A stretch of DNA of 64,000 bases from Gordonia liuliyuniae (GCF_021739025.1 NZ_JAKKOT010000007.1:186001-250000); one strand, 5' to 3'. Numbered from the stretch's first letter, positions 51,642-61,883 are shown. The notes: generated by a model not told the origin, from the letters alone. Numbers and translations are program-made.

Positions 51642-53395
51642 CAGTACTTACGCTCCATTGGCTCGTAGCGGGTCTGGACGACGGGCTTGTAGTCGAGCTC
51701 GATGTCGGCGAGCAGGCCCAAGCCCTTCTTGTACGCCATGGTGTGCACCAGGAAGTTCTCGTCGTCGCGCTTCGGGAAGTCCTCGCGGGCGTGGCCGCCG
51801 CGCGACTCCTTGCGGTTGATCGCACCGGCGACGGTGACCTCGGCCATCTCCAACAGGAAGCCGAGTTCGACGGCCTCGAGGAGGTCAGTGTTGAACCGCT
51901 TGCCCTTGTCGTGGACGCGGACGTGGTTGTACCGCTCCTTGAGCGCGCGGACGCCGTCGAGCGCGGTGGTCAACGTCTCCTCGGTGCGGAACACCGACGC
52001 GTTGTTGTCCATCAGCTGCTGCAACTCGGTGCGGATGTCCGCGACGCGCTCGTTGCCGTGCTCGGAGAGCAGCCCGGCGAGCCACTCGTCGACCAGCTTG
52101 GTCGGCGTCTCTTCGATCTCACTGAACGCCGCGGAGTTCGCGTAGTCGGCGGCGGAGATGCCCGCACGACGACCGAACACGTTGATGTCGAGCAGCGAGT
52201 TGGTGCCGAGACGGTTCGCGCCGTGCACCGAGACGCACGCGCACTCGCCCGCGGCGAACAAGCCGTGGACGATCTGCTCGTTGTTGCTGAGGACCTGACC
52301 GTTGACATTGGTCGGGATGCCGCCCATCACGTAGTGGCAGGTCGGGTACACCGGGACGAGCTCGGTGACCGGGTCGACACCCAGGTAGGTGCGCGCGAAC
52401 TCGGTGATGTCGGGGAGCTTCTCGTTGAGCACGTCCTCGCCGAGGTGGCGGACGTCGATGTAGACGTAATCCTTGTTGGGGCCGGCACCGCGACCTTCAA
52501 GGACCTCCAGCACCATCGAGCGGGCGACGATGTCGCGTGGCGCAAGGTCCTTGATGGTCGGGGCGTATCGCTCCATAAATCGTTCGCCGTCGGCGTTGCG
52601 GAGGATGCCGCCCTCGCCGCGGACCGCTTCGGAGATCAGGATGCCCAGACCGGCGAGGCCGGTCGGATGGAACTGGTGGAACTCCATGTCCTCGAGCGGC
52701 AGACCCTTGCGGAAGATGATGCCCATGCCATCACCGGTGAGGGTGTGCGCATTGGACGTCGTCTTGTACATGCGGCCCGAGCCGCCCGTGGCGAACACGA
52801 TCGACTTCGCGTGGAAGACGTGGATCTCGCCGGTGGCCAACTCGTAGGCGACGACACCGTTGGCGACGGGCTCGCCGTTCTCGTCGGTCGTCATGTTGAT
52901 GTCGAGCGCGTAGAACTCGTTGTAGAACTCGACGTCGTGCTTGACGCAGTTCTGGTACAGGGTCTGAAGGATCATGTGGCCGGTGCGGTCGGCGGCGTAG
53001 CAGGCGCGGCGGACCGGGGCCTTACCGTGATCGCGTGTGTGGCCGCCGAATCGACGCTGGTCGATCCGGCCTTCGGGGGTGCGGTTGAAGGGGAGACCCA
53101 TCTTCTCCAGGTCGAGCACCGCATCGATGGCCTCCTTGGCCATGATCTCGGCTGCGTCCTGGTCGACGATGTAGTCGCCGCCCTTGACGGTGTCGAAGGT
53201 GTGCCACTCCCAGTTGTCCTCTTCGACGTTGGCGAGTGCGGCACACATGCCGCCCTGCGCCGCGCCGGTGTGGCTGCGAGTCGGGTACAGCTTGGTCAGC
53301 ACTGCGGTGCGGGCGCGGGGCGCGGCTTCGATGGCCGCGCGCATGCCTGCGCCACCTGCACCGACGATGACGACGTCATAGCGATGTTCCTGCAT
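51641..53395 (-). CDS. sdhA: succinate dehydrogenase flavoprotein subunit
   Basis: This is a 584-residue protein that oxidises succinate to fumarate. FAD-binding starts VVIVGAGGAGMRAA; the histidine that carries covalent FAD is in TRSHTGAAQGG; catalytic residues include GRIDQRRFGGHTRDHG and later RNSLLDI-like GTNSLLDINVFG. It is the third gene of sdhCDAB, as in mycobacterial Sdh2. Confidence 0.96.
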   Translation of the reverse strand: MQEHRYDVVIVGAGGAGMRAAIEAAPRARTAVLTKLYPTRSHTGAAQGGMCAALANVEEDNWEWHTFDTVKGGDYIVDQDAAEIMAKEAIDAVLDLEKMGLPFNRTPEGRIDQRRFGGHTRDHGKAPVRRACYAADRTGHMILQTLYQNCVKHDVEFYNEFYALDINMTTDENGEPVANGVVAYELATGEIHVFHAKSIVFATGGSGRMYKTTSNAHTLTGDGMGIIFRKGLPLEDMEFHQFHPTGLAGLGILISEAVRGEGGILRNADGERFMERYAPTIKDLAPRDIVARSMVLEVLEGRGAGPNKDYVYIDVRHLGEDVLNEKLPDITEFARTYLGVDPVTELVPVYPTCHYVMGGIPTNVNGQVLSNNEQIVHGLFAAGECACVSVHGANRLGTNSLLDINVFGRRAGISAADYANSAAFSEIEETPTKLVDEWLAGLLSEHGNERVADIRTELQQLMDNNASVFRTEETLTTALDGVRALKERYNHVRVHDKGKRFNTDLLEAVELGFLLEMAEVTVAGAINRKESRGGHAREDFPKRDDENFLVHTMAYKKGLGLLADIELDYKPVVQTRYEPMERKY

Positions 53396-53413
53396 GGTGT
53401 TTCTCAGTACTCC

Positions 53414-53842
53414 TTAGCTGCGGCCGAAGGTGAGGATCGCGTAGGTGCCCAAGACGAGGATCAAGATCATCGAGAGGCCGAGCAGCACGTTGAGCCAGAA
53501 GCGGGTGCTGTCCTTGCGTGAATAGTCGGCGATGATTGTGCGGACACCGTTCGCGCCGTGGATTTCGGCGAGCCACAGCATGAAGAGGTCCCAGACCTGC
53601 CAGAACGGCTGCTTCCAACGATCGGCCACGAAGCTCGCGTCGATGCGGTGCACACCGTCGTCGACCATGAGCATGATGAACATGTGGCCGAACGTGAGGA
53701 TGATCAGGGCGATGCCCGAGAAGCGCATGAACATCCACGCGTACTTCTCGAAGTTGCCGCCCTTGTGCGGACGCGGGCTGCGGGGGTTGTCCAGGCTGGC
53801 GGGACGGTCGTACTCGGTACCGAGTGTCTTGACTTCAGTCAT
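53414..53842 (-). CDS. sdhD: succinate dehydrogenase membrane subunit D
   Basis: This 142-residue protein has three hydrophobic helices (MRFSGIALIILTFGHMFIML, FWQVWDLFMLWLAE and LLGLSMILILVLGTYAIL). The HMF His is a possible haem ligand. It anchors SdhAB and forms part of the quinone site. Confidence 0.88.
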   Translation of the reverse strand: MTEVKTLGTEYDRPASLDNPRSPRPHKGGNFEKYAWMFMRFSGIALIILTFGHMFIMLMVDDGVHRIDASFVADRWKQPFWQVWDLFMLWLAEIHGANGVRTIIADYSRKDSTRFWLNVLLGLSMILILVLGTYAILTFGRS

Positions 53843-53857
53843 TGTTTTCTCCCGGTC

Positions 53858-54265
53858 CTAGAACGCGTGGGTGATCAGGATCTGCAGCAGGCGGGCCGCA
53901 GCAGCGATGAACACGATGGCGAAGACGGTCAAGACGGTCCAGAGCATCTGGCGCTGGTACTTGGCGCCCTTGCCCCAGAAGTCGACCAGGATGACGCGAA
54001 GGCCGTTCAGTGCGTGGTACAGGACGCAGAACACCAGACCGATCTCCATGAGGCCGATCAGCGGCGTCTTGTAGGTCTCGATGATCTCGGTGTACGTGTT
54101 CTCGTTGACCGAGATCACGGCCGTGTCGAGGACGTGCACGAAGAGGAAGAAGAATATGGAGACGCCGGTGATGCGGTGCAACACCCACGACCACATTCCT
54201 GGGTCACCTCGGTAGAGAGATCGTTTGCGCACCGGTGCTGGTGCGACCTCGGTGGGGGTGCTCAT
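53858..54265 (-). CDS. sdhC: succinate dehydrogenase cytochrome b556 subunit C
   Basis: This 135-residue protein has three membrane helices. WVLHRITGVSIFFFLFVHVL is the family signature and contains the conserved His residues; LYHALNGLRVILVDF follows. It is the first gene of the sdh operon; the promoter lies between 54266 and 54465. Confidence 0.9.
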   Translation of the reverse strand: MSTPTEVAPAPVRKRSLYRGDPGMWSWVLHRITGVSIFFFLFVHVLDTAVISVNENTYTEIIETYKTPLIGLMEIGLVFCVLYHALNGLRVILVDFWGKGAKYQRQMLWTVLTVFAIVFIAAAARLLQILITHAF

Positions 54266-54417
54266 CGCGAAACTACGCCTCCAAAGTCGTTGTCATTTAC
54301 TGGTGTCTCGAGGCGTGCGAGCAACGACGCGGCGGGACCCATCGCACCTGACTTTAAACCTAAGCTGAGGCCTATCGTGAATTGCCCGAACAATGTGATC
54401 AGGGTCCTCGAATTTCT

Positions 54418-54434
54418 TTAGGTATGCCTTACCT
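54418..54434. promoter_or_regulatory. possible DtxR/IdeR iron box between sdhC and cdd
   Basis: TTAGGTATGCCTTACCT resembles the iron box TTAGGTTAGGCTAACCTAA, with perfect AGGTA/TACCT half-sites. It lies in the divergent promoter region. Iron-dependent control of the haem/Fe-S enzyme operon would make sense, but the match is partial. Confidence 0.45.
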
Positions 54435-54465
54435 TTTGTATTTGACAGCTCGGCGAGAGGGAATT

Positions 54466-54897
54466 GTGACGCCCATAGACTTCGAAGTTCTCCGAAAGGC
54501 GGCTGCGACCGCGATGACCAGGGCGTATGCGCCGTACTCCCGGTTCCCGGTGGGGGCTGCCGCTCTCACCGGGTCTGGCGAATTGATCACCGCAGCCAAT
54601 GTGGAAAATGTCTCATATGGTCTCGGTCTCTGCGCCGAGGTGGCTTTGGTCTCAGTCGGTGTTTCCCGAGGTGCCCTAGAGGGTTCGCCCGGCAGCGGGA
54701 ACAAGAGTCTCGTCGCTGTCGCAGTGTGCGACGGCGACGGCCGGGCGCTGACCCCCTGTGGGCGATGTCGTCAGGTGCTGCTGGAGTTCGGCGGCCCGGA
54801 TCTGCTCGTCGACGGTGCGCGCGGGCCGCGACCGCTCGGCGATCTGCTGCCCGACGCGTTCGGGCCCGGCGACCTCGACCGCGTGCGGAGGCCCTGA
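54466..54897 (+). CDS. cdd: cytidine deaminase
   Basis: GAGAGGG precedes GTG 54466, giving 143 residues. Zinc-site motifs: NVENVSYGLGLCAE (where the usual HAE/CAE pair supplies Cys and the catalytic Glu) and TPCGRCRQVL. It deaminates cytidine and deoxycytidine in salvage. It overlaps deoA by one base (TGATG). Confidence 0.93.
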   Translation: MTPIDFEVLRKAAATAMTRAYAPYSRFPVGAAALTGSGELITAANVENVSYGLGLCAEVALVSVGVSRGALEGSPGSGNKSLVAVAVCDGDGRALTPCGRCRQVLLEFGGPDLLVDGARGPRPLGDLLPDAFGPGDLDRVRRP

Positions 54898-56183
54898 TGG
54901 ACCCGGTAACGGTGATCGCGGCCAAACGCGACGGCGGGGAACTGTCCACCGAGCAGATCCGGGAGGTGATCGCCGGGTACACGTCCGGCGACGTCGCACC
55001 CGAGCAGATGTCGTCGCTGCTCATGGCGATCGTGCTCAACGGGATGGGACGACGGGAGATCGCCGAGTGGACCGCCGCGATGATCGACTCCGGTGTCCGA
55101 CTGGATCTGACCGGGCTGCGGACGGTCGACAAGCATTCGACGGGCGGTGTCGGCGACAAGATCACGCTGCCGTTGACGCCGCTGGTGGCGTCGTACGGCT
55201 TGGCTGTTCCGCAGTTGTCGGGGCGGGGCCTGGGTCATACCGGTGGCACTCTCGACAAGCTCGAGTCCATCCCGGGGTGGCGCGCCGATCTCACCGTCGA
55301 CGAGATGCGGGCGCAGCTGCGCGAGGTCGGGGCCGTCGTCTGCGCGGCCACCGCCGACCTCGCGCCCGCCGACCGCAAGCTGTACGCGCTGCGCGACGTG
55401 ACCGGGACTGTGGCGTCGATCCCGCTGATCGCCAGCAGCATCATGAGCAAGAAGATCGCCGAGGGGACGGGCGCTCTGGTCCTCGACGTGAAAGTCGGAT
55501 CGGGGGCCTTCATGAAGTCCTACGCCGACGCTGCGGAACTCGCCGAAGCGATGGTCGAGCTGGGCGCGGATGCAGGCGTCGACACGCGGGCCCTGCTCAC
55601 CGACATGTCGTCGCCGCTCGGCCGGACCGCGGGCAACGCCGTCGAGGTCGCCGAATCGCTCGAGGTTCTCGCGGGCGGCGGACCGTCCGACGTCGTCGAG
55701 CTGACGGTGGCGTTGGCGCGCGAGATGCTCGACGCAGGCGGGCTCGGTGAGGTGGACGTGGCAGAGAACCTGCGCAACGGCCGCGCGATGGACACGTGGC
55801 GCTCGATGATCACCGCGCAGGGCGGTGACCCGGACGCACCGCTGCCCGCGCCGCGACACACCTACGTCGTCACCGCGACCGGCGACGGACGCCTCGGCTC
55901 CCTCGACGCGCTGGCCGTCGGCGAAGCGGCCTGGCTGTTGGGGGCGGGCAGGTCACGTCCCGGCGACGCCGTCTCCTACGCCGCGGGCGTCACCTGGCAT
56001 GCGGGCGTCGGTGACCCGGTCCGCGCAGGCGAACCGCTGTTCACGCTCGCCTTCGACGACGAGTCGCGCCTGGAACGGGCCGTCGAGCGACTCGATGACG
56101 CGGCGCAGATCGTCGCGCCTGCGGCCCGGCCAGGCCCGCGCGTGCTCGGGCGAGTGGGCGGCCGAGCTCAATCCCGCCGGTAG
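54897..56183 (+). CDS. deoA: thymidine (pyrimidine nucleoside) phosphorylase
   Basis: This is a 428-residue phosphorylase. Signatures: DKHSTGGVGDKI for phosphate, SGRGLGHTGGTLDKLESIPG for nucleoside binding, and VGSGAFMKS. It cleaves thymidine or uridine with phosphate. It is coupled to cdd. Its 3' end overlaps the convergent GDPD gene by 16 bases. Confidence 0.95.
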   Translation: MDPVTVIAAKRDGGELSTEQIREVIAGYTSGDVAPEQMSSLLMAIVLNGMGRREIAEWTAAMIDSGVRLDLTGLRTVDKHSTGGVGDKITLPLTPLVASYGLAVPQLSGRGLGHTGGTLDKLESIPGWRADLTVDEMRAQLREVGAVVCAATADLAPADRKLYALRDVTGTVASIPLIASSIMSKKIAEGTGALVLDVKVGSGAFMKSYADAAELAEAMVELGADAGVDTRALLTDMSSPLGRTAGNAVEVAESLEVLAGGGPSDVVELTVALAREMLDAGGLGEVDVAENLRNGRAMDTWRSMITAQGGDPDAPLPAPRHTYVVTATGDGRLGSLDALAVGEAAWLLGAGRSRPGDAVSYAAGVTWHAGVGDPVRAGEPLFTLAFDDESRLERAVERLDDAAQIVAPAARPGPRVLGRVGGRAQSRR

Positions 56184-57169
56184 GCCGTCGGCAGCGCGAT
56201 CCCCTCGGCCCGGAACACCGAACGCAGGCGGGTCGGGTAGTCGGTGATGATGCCGTCGACGCCGTAGGAGAGCTGCGCACGCATGTCGGACTTCTCGTTC
56301 ACCGTCCACGGGATCACCCGTAGGCCTGCGGCGTGGGCGTCGGCGACGAGGGCGGCGTTCGACAGCGCGAAGGCCGGGGACAGGACGTCGAAGCCCGCGG
56401 ACTTGACGGCGGCGACGACGTCGCCGCCCGAACGGTCGTAGTCGACGGGGCCGAGCCAGTGCGAGTCCGACTTCCACGTCGTGTCGTCGTAGAGGGCCAC
56501 CAGCGGGATGCTCGGCTCCTGCGCGCGAACCAAGGGGAGGCTGCGCCAGTCGAAGCTCTGGATCTCGACGCGGTCGGTGAGCTGCGCCTGGCGGACGTGG
56601 CGCAGGATCGACGCGACGAACACGGCGGGCTGCGCGCTTCGGTCACGTTCTTCGGCTTCGATCTTGGTCTCGATGTTGAACCGGACCTTGTTGTTCTTGT
56701 ATTTCGCGGCCAGCGCGAACACTTGGGGGAGGGTCGCGATGCGGTTGCCCGGTACCGGCTTCGCAGTGGGAAAGGCTGCGAGGTTCTTGTCGCAGATCAG
56801 CGTCTGGATCTGACGGTGAGTCAGATCGTGGACGTCCTTGCCGACGTACGGGAACTGGCGATCGCCGACGAACGCGGGCAGCGTGTCACGGCACTTGTCG
56901 GCTTGGATCTGCGGGTCGTGCCAGACCAGGGGGACCGAGTCCTTGGTCATGACAACGTCGAGTTCGAGCGTGGTGACGCCCAACTCGAGCGAACGAGCGA
57001 AGCCGTACAGCGATTCCTCGGTGTGCTCGCCGCGTCCACCGCGGTGCGATTGGAGTTCGACGCTCGTGTCGGCGGTGGGTTCAGCATGGACGGGGCCGGC
57101 GAGCACGGCGCCTGCGGCGATCGCGGCCGTCACGGCGGCGGTGGTGAGGCGGGCGAGTCGAGAAGTCAT
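56168..57169 (-). CDS. secreted glycerophosphodiester phosphodiesterase
   Basis: This is a 333-residue exported enzyme. The signal peptide is [26 protein letters not shown] catalytic motifs follow: [15 protein letters not shown], with HRG and the Glu pair in [10 protein letters not shown], the His in VWHDPQ, and IITDYPTRL near the C-terminus. It releases glycerol phosphate from phospholipid headgroups outside the cell. Confidence 0.93.
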   Translation of the reverse strand: MTSRLARLTTAAVTAAIAAGAVLAGPVHAEPTADTSVELQSHRGGRGEHTEESLYGFARSLELGVTTLELDVVMTKDSVPLVWHDPQIQADKCRDTLPAFVGDRQFPYVGKDVHDLTHRQIQTLICDKNLAAFPTAKPVPGNRIATLPQVFALAAKYKNNKVRFNIETKIEAEERDRSAQPAVFVASILRHVRQAQLTDRVEIQSFDWRSLPLVRAQEPSIPLVALYDDTTWKSDSHWLGPVDYDRSGGDVVAAVKSAGFDVLSPAFALSNAALVADAHAAGLRVIPWTVNEKSDMRAQLSYGVDGIITDYPTRLRSVFRAEGIALPTAYRRD

Positions 57170-57314
57170 GGCGCAGACGCTAACGACGCCAGGGGAACGT
57201 TCGGCGACCCAGGAGTTGCGTGCCGCTGACCGGATCGTGTCATCGACGGGCGGGGCGCTCGCGCCGTCGTTCATCCGGCGAGCGAGTCGATGCTCGGCCG
57301 GATACGGTCGAGCC

Positions 57315-58397
57315 ATGATCACCGTCGAACAATGCCGACTGGCGCCCAAGGTACTTCTGCACGATCACCTCGACGGCGGGCTGCGCCCGGCGACGGTCCT
57401 GGATCTCGCGCGCGAGACCGGTTACGACAAGCTGCCGGCCGACGATGCCGTAGCCCTCGCCCGCTGGTTCCGCACGGCCGCCGACAGCGGTTCGTTGGAG
57501 AAGTACCTGGAGACGTTCGCGCACACGGTCGGCGTCATGCAGACGAGGACCGCACTCGAGCGGGTGGCACGCGAATGCGTGGAGGACCTCGCCGCCGACG
57601 GCGTCGTCTACGCGGAGATCAGGTTCGCGCCGGAACAGCATCTCGAGGCGGGGTTGACGCTCGACGAGGTGGTCGACGCTGTTCTCGCCGGGTTCGAGGA
57701 GGGACGAGTGGCTGCACGCGCGTCCGGGCGCGGCATCGTGGTCGGCGCTCTGCTGACCGCGATGCGGCATGCGGCGCGCTCCCGCGAGATCGCTGAGCTC
57801 GCCGTCCGATTCCGAGACCGCGGGGTGGTCGGCTTCGACATCGCGGGCGCAGAAGCGGGCAACCCGCCGAGCAGGCACCTCGACGCGTTCGAGTATCTAC
57901 GCGCCGAATGCGCCCACTTCACGATCCACGCGGGTGAAGCGTTCGGTCTGCCGTCGATCCACGAGGCGATCGCGTTCTGCGGCGCCGACCGGCTGGGCCA
58001 CGGGGTGCGCGTCACCGATGACATCGACCTGACCGCCGGACTCGGCTCGGCGCGCCTCGGACGTGTCGCGAACTATGTGCGCGACAAGCGGATCCCTCTC
58101 GAGATGTGCCCGAGCAGCAATGTCCAGACCGGCGCGGTCGCGTCGATGGCCGACCACCCGTTCGACAAACTCGCTCGACTGAGGTTCCGCGTCACCGTCA
58201 ACACCGACAACCGGTTGATGAGCGACACCACCATGAGCCGCGAGTTCATGGTCTTGCACGAGCAGTTCGGCTACGGGTGGACCGACTTCGAACGCTTCAC
58301 CGTCAACGCCATGAAATCGGCGTTCCTCCCGTTCGGGGAGCGTCTCGCACTCATCGACGACGTGATCAAACCCGGGTTCCGAGTGCTGATGGGCTAG
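57315..58397 (+). CDS. add: adenosine deaminase
   Basis: This is a 360-residue zinc enzyme. Metal-ligand and catalytic motifs: [14 protein letters not shown] (His pair), HAGEAFG with the catalytic Glu, RLGHGVR with the catalytic His, and NTDNRLMS with the zinc Asp. It converts adenosine to inosine. It completes the nucleoside salvage cluster and shares a divergent region with the GDPD gene. Confidence 0.95.
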   Translation: MITVEQCRLAPKVLLHDHLDGGLRPATVLDLARETGYDKLPADDAVALARWFRTAADSGSLEKYLETFAHTVGVMQTRTALERVARECVEDLAADGVVYAEIRFAPEQHLEAGLTLDEVVDAVLAGFEEGRVAARASGRGIVVGALLTAMRHAARSREIAELAVRFRDRGVVGFDIAGAEAGNPPSRHLDAFEYLRAECAHFTIHAGEAFGLPSIHEAIAFCGADRLGHGVRVTDDIDLTAGLGSARLGRVANYVRDKRIPLEMCPSSNVQTGAVASMADHPFDKLARLRFRVTVNTDNRLMSDTTMSREFMVLHEQFGYGWTDFERFTVNAMKSAFLPFGERLALIDDVIKPGFRVLMG

Positions 58398-58421
58398 CGT
58401 CGGCGACGCACGCGCCGCCGA

Positions 58422-58468
58422 ACGTTGGCACTCGAACCGTTCTCCAGGAGCGGTTCGAGTGCCAACGT
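58422..58468. terminator. 18-bp palindrome, bidirectional terminator
   Basis: The perfect stem ACGTTGGCACTCGAACCG (58422-58439) and complement (58451-58468) lies between convergent genes. The core GGCACTCGAACCG recurs at 39323, so this may be a dispersed terminator type. Confidence 0.85.
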
Positions 58469-58482
58469 GTCGTCGTTGACCG

Positions 58483-59778
58483 CTATCCGCGCTTGACGAG
58501 CCGGTCTTCGAAGTCGTGCACGAGGGCGGTCCAGACTTCGGCTTCGTTGTCGTACGGTCCGGACGGGGCCAGCCGCTTCGGATCCGGGTTGATCGCATAG
58601 TCGACGAGCCAGCCGAGCGGAGTGGTCGACGCGAGCTGCTCGTTGACGGTCTCGATGCCCGCGTAGTCGGCGGCGTCGGTGAGCAGCTCGACGGCCAGGT
58701 CGATCTGGCGAGACTCGACGCGGCGAGGGCCGTCGAGAATGTCCTCGTCGATGCCCTGGAGCGCGTACACGTTCTCCGGCAGCACCTGGTACTCGATCTC
58801 GGCGGTCTCGGCGGCGCTGCGCACGTCGGCGAACGTCGACAGCTTGGACAGATCGTGCTCGGAGTCGCCCGCCAGGAAGCGGGTCAGTGCACGCTCGGAG
58901 CCGAACCCGAAGATCTGCCCCTTGGAGCCGAGGAACAGCGGGTCGTCGCCGAGGTAGCAGCGCAGCGTCAGGAACTCACCGGCATCGGTGTAGATGCGGA
59001 TCGGGTCGATGCCGACGGCCGCCCAGAAATCGTCCTCGTCTACTTCATCGTCGTCTTCGTCGTCGGAGTCCTCCTCATCGGAGTCTTCGTCGGAGTCTTG
59101 GTCGTCGTCATCCGAGTCGACGTCCGCTCCGACCAACTCGTCGATGTCGTCGTCCGGTTCGTCCTCGTCCTCGGCCGATGCCGCGGCGGCCAGCTCCTCC
59201 TCGGCCTCCTCGACGGCTTTCGCGTCGACCTTCGGCTTGGCGACGACGTCGTCGAGCGCGTCGATGACGTCGTCCCAGTGCTTGGCGATGATGCGGCCGA
59301 TGCGGACCCACAGGTCGATACCGTCACGGCCGGCGAAGTCGTTGGTGCCGACCGCTACCGCGCCGAGAATCGGGTTGCCGGTGAAGAACTTGACGACCGG
59401 CTCCAGGTCGCATACCTCGCCGATGATCCGCACGATCTCGAGAGCGTCCTCGAGTTCGGCGATCACCTCGGGCTTCGGGTCCTCAGCGGCCAGTTCGGGC
59501 ACGCCGATCAGGTCGTAGGAGTGCCGGTCGTCGGGAATGAGTTCCTCGGCCTGCAGCTTCTTGATCGTGTCCCACGCCGGGTGGTCGGCGAGGTCGTTGT
59601 CGTCGTCGCTGCGCACGAAAGCAGCGAGTTCTGCGACAGAGTCGAGAACGTACAGATCCTCGTCGAGCCCAAGGAAGGCCTCCCACTCGTCGTCGCCCTC
59701 GCGCCATCGCGGGGCCCACAGAGTGAAGAGGTTGCCTTCGGTGAGTCCGAGTTCAATGGGGACAATGTCTCCGGCCAT
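58483..59778 (-). CDS. acidic conserved protein (Rv3311-like)
   Basis: This is a 431-residue protein from ATG 59778. Two structured parts flank a very acidic central stretch of Asp, Glu and Ser near residues 195-250. The position between add and upp and the general features match Rv3311 of M. tuberculosis. The acidic linker is unlikely to be folded and may bind basic proteins or metal. The function is unknown. Confidence 0.78.
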   Translation of the reverse strand: MAGDIVPIELGLTEGNLFTLWAPRWREGDDEWEAFLGLDEDLYVLDSVAELAAFVRSDDDNDLADHPAWDTIKKLQAEELIPDDRHSYDLIGVPELAAEDPKPEVIAELEDALEIVRIIGEVCDLEPVVKFFTGNPILGAVAVGTNDFAGRDGIDLWVRIGRIIAKHWDDVIDALDDVVAKPKVDAKAVEEAEEELAAAASAEDEDEPDDDIDELVGADVDSDDDDQDSDEDSDEEDSDDEDDDEVDEDDFWAAVGIDPIRIYTDAGEFLTLRCYLGDDPLFLGSKGQIFGFGSERALTRFLAGDSEHDLSKLSTFADVRSAAETAEIEYQVLPENVYALQGIDEDILDGPRRVESRQIDLAVELLTDAADYAGIETVNEQLASTTPLGWLVDYAINPDPKRLAPSGPYDNEAEVWTALVHDFEDRLVKRG

Positions 59779-59925
59779 GACCACAGAGCGTAGTCATGTT
59801 CGGCCGATCCTGCTCAACGCCCCCGCCTCAACGGCCCGACAGCCCGATCTCCGGCGACTCCGGGCCCTGTCGCGACACGCCGACGGTGATGGAACCGAAC
59901 CCGCGTCCGGCGCGTCTGACTGAGT

Positions 59926-60225
59926 ATGAAGACAGTCACAGTTGAACCAGCATCAGTCGGTCAGGCGGTGCAGACGCAACAGCGCGCGGCAGACCAGGTG
60001 GCGACGCAGGCGAACGCCGAACGCATCGACACGGGAGCACTCGCGGCGACATTCGGTCTGATCGGGGCAGGTTTCCTGTCGGCGCTCGCCGACGTCGGCG
60101 CGCAACGCACCCGGACCCTCGACGGCCTGAGCGCCGCGCACTCGTCGACGGCGTCGAAGACGGTGACCGCCGACCGTGCGTACTGCGGCTGCGACGAGGC
60201 CGGCGCGCAGGCGGTGGCGGTATGA
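59926..60225 (+). CDS. EspC/WXG100-like small secreted protein
   Basis: This 99-residue helical protein has no signal peptide. It has the length and helix-turn-helix pattern of ESX-secreted proteins (DUF2580/EspC type): QAVQTQQRAADQVATQ, then LAALADV-like GFLSALADVG. A central WxG is lacking. It overlaps the next gene by 4 bases (ATGA), the usual pairing for type VII substrates. Secretion is inferred. Confidence 0.6.
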   Translation: MKTVTVEPASVGQAVQTQQRAADQVATQANAERIDTGALAATFGLIGAGFLSALADVGAQRTRTLDGLSAAHSSTASKTVTADRAYCGCDEAGAQAVAV

Positions 60226-61154
60226 GCGCCGCACTGTTGATCGCACCGCTCAAGATGCTGGTGTCGGTGCTCGGCACCGGAGTGCTCCCGCCCGGTGCGA
60301 CGACGGCTCTCGGCAACGCGGAGACGACCCTCACCGCAGCGTCGGACGAGTCGGCGCGGACCGTCGCCGCGGTGAAGACCGGATGGAAGGGCGACGGCGG
60401 AAATGCCGCCGCGTCGACGGCGACGACGCTCGCCGCCGCCGACTCCGCGGTCGGCCGGGCCGGCACCGACGTCGCGACGACCATCGAATCGGCGGCCGGA
60501 CACGTGCGGACCGCGAACACGGCCCTGAACGCGCTCGTCGAATCGTTCGTGACGGCAGCGTCGGCAGTGCCCGCGATCGCGACACCGGCCGGACTGGCCA
60601 CGCTGATCCCACTCGCGCTCGACCACATCGCACGCGGCGTCCAGGTGATTCAAAAGGCGCAGACCGAACTCGAGGCCGACACGGCTGCTCTCGGCAGGCA
60701 CAACGCGCCCGCCGAGGTGACGACGGGTTCCACGCAGACGACCGCCACGAGAGGAGAGGGAACTAAGATCGTGCTGCCCGACGGGTCGACGGTGTACGCG
60801 CCGAACGAGCGCGCCGCGACCGCCGTCCGGGCCGCCCTCAGCGTGCAAGGCACCCCGTACGTGTGGGGCGGGACCACCACCGACGGCTTCGACTGCAGTG
60901 GCCTCACCCAGTGGGCGTACCAACAGGCAGGCGTCGACCTGCCGCGACTCGCGCAGGATCAGGACACCGCGGGCGTCGCGGTGTCCCAGTCGGACCTGCA
61001 ACCCGGTGACCTCGCCGTCTGGTCCGGTCATGTCGCGATGTACATCGGCAACGGCCAGTACGTCGAAACGGGCGGCGACCCCGTCGGTGTGTCGCCGCTC
61101 TACACGAACAACGCGGGACAGTCGTTCGAAGGCTTCTACCGTCCCAACACGTGA
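60222..61154 (+). CDS. NlpC/P60 peptidase with WXG-like N-terminus
   Basis: This is a 310-residue protein. Residues 1-150 are long Ala-rich helices with a WKGDGG turn, similar to WXG100/LXG modules, and there is no classical signal peptide. The C-terminal NlpC/P60 domain has TPYVWGGTTTDGFDCSGLTQ with the catalytic Cys, and GHVAMYIG with the catalytic His. It should cut peptidoglycan stem peptides. With the EspC-like partner it could be a type VII secreted cell-wall hydrolase. Confidence 0.8.
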   Translation: MSAALLIAPLKMLVSVLGTGVLPPGATTALGNAETTLTAASDESARTVAAVKTGWKGDGGNAAASTATTLAAADSAVGRAGTDVATTIESAAGHVRTANTALNALVESFVTAASAVPAIATPAGLATLIPLALDHIARGVQVIQKAQTELEADTAALGRHNAPAEVTTGSTQTTATRGEGTKIVLPDGSTVYAPNERAATAVRAALSVQGTPYVWGGTTTDGFDCSGLTQWAYQQAGVDLPRLAQDQDTAGVAVSQSDLQPGDLAVWSGHVAMYIGNGQYVETGGDPVGVSPLYTNNAGQSFEGFYRPNT

Positions 61155-61189
61155 ATCCGTGACGGTCGTGCACGTCCTACACTTCTCCC

Positions 61190-61831
61190 ATGACGACGGC
61201 TTCTTCTCTTGACGTCCGCGTCGTCGACCATCCCGCTACACGCGCGTGGTTGACGATCCTGCGGGACAAACGGACCGACAACCCCGGATTCCGCGGCGCG
61301 CTCGCACGGCTCTCGTCGATGCTCGTCTACGAGGCGCTGCGGGACGCGCCCGTGGACGAGTTCGACGTGCAGACTCCCGTCGCAGTCGCACCGGGCGCCC
61401 GGATCCAGTCTCCGCCGCTGTTCGTGCCGGTCCTGCGGGCCGGGCTCGGCATGCTCGACGCCGCACTCGACGTGGTGCCCGACGCGCGCATCGGCTTCAT
61501 CGGGGTCGCCCGCGACGAGGAGACGGCGCTACCTGTCGAATACCTCGCATCGCTGCCGGACGACCTGTCGGGTCAACCCGTGTACGTCCTCGACCCGATG
61601 CTCGCGACCGGCGGATCGCTGGTCCACACACTCGATCTGCTCGCCGCGCGCGGCGCCGACGATCTGACCGCGGTGTGTGTCGTCGGGGCTCCGCAGGGCA
61701 TCGCGGCTCTGGAGGCCAGCCCTCACCGGGTCCGCGTGGTGATCGGAGCCGTGGACCAGGGTCTCGACGACCACTCGTTTATCGTCCCCGGACTCGGGGA
61801 CGCGGGAGACCGCCAGTTCGGCCCCCGCTAG
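61190..61831 (+). CDS. upp: uracil phosphoribosyltransferase
   Basis: This 213-residue enzyme converts uracil and PRPP to [14 protein letters not shown] and the PRPP loop [12 protein letters not shown] are intact; the C-terminal [10 protein letters not shown] binds uracil. TACACT 7 bases before ATG 61190 suggests a leaderless message. It works with cdd and deoA in pyrimidine salvage. Confidence 0.95.
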   Translation: MTTASSLDVRVVDHPATRAWLTILRDKRTDNPGFRGALARLSSMLVYEALRDAPVDEFDVQTPVAVAPGARIQSPPLFVPVLRAGLGMLDAALDVVPDARIGFIGVARDEETALPVEYLASLPDDLSGQPVYVLDPMLATGGSLVHTLDLLAARGADDLTAVCVVGAPQGIAALEASPHRVRVVIGAVDQGLDDHSFIVPGLGDAGDRQFGPR

Positions 61832-61883
61832 CGTTCCCGCCGGTGCTGATCGGCACGACCGCAGTCACGTGGGCGCTTCGACG

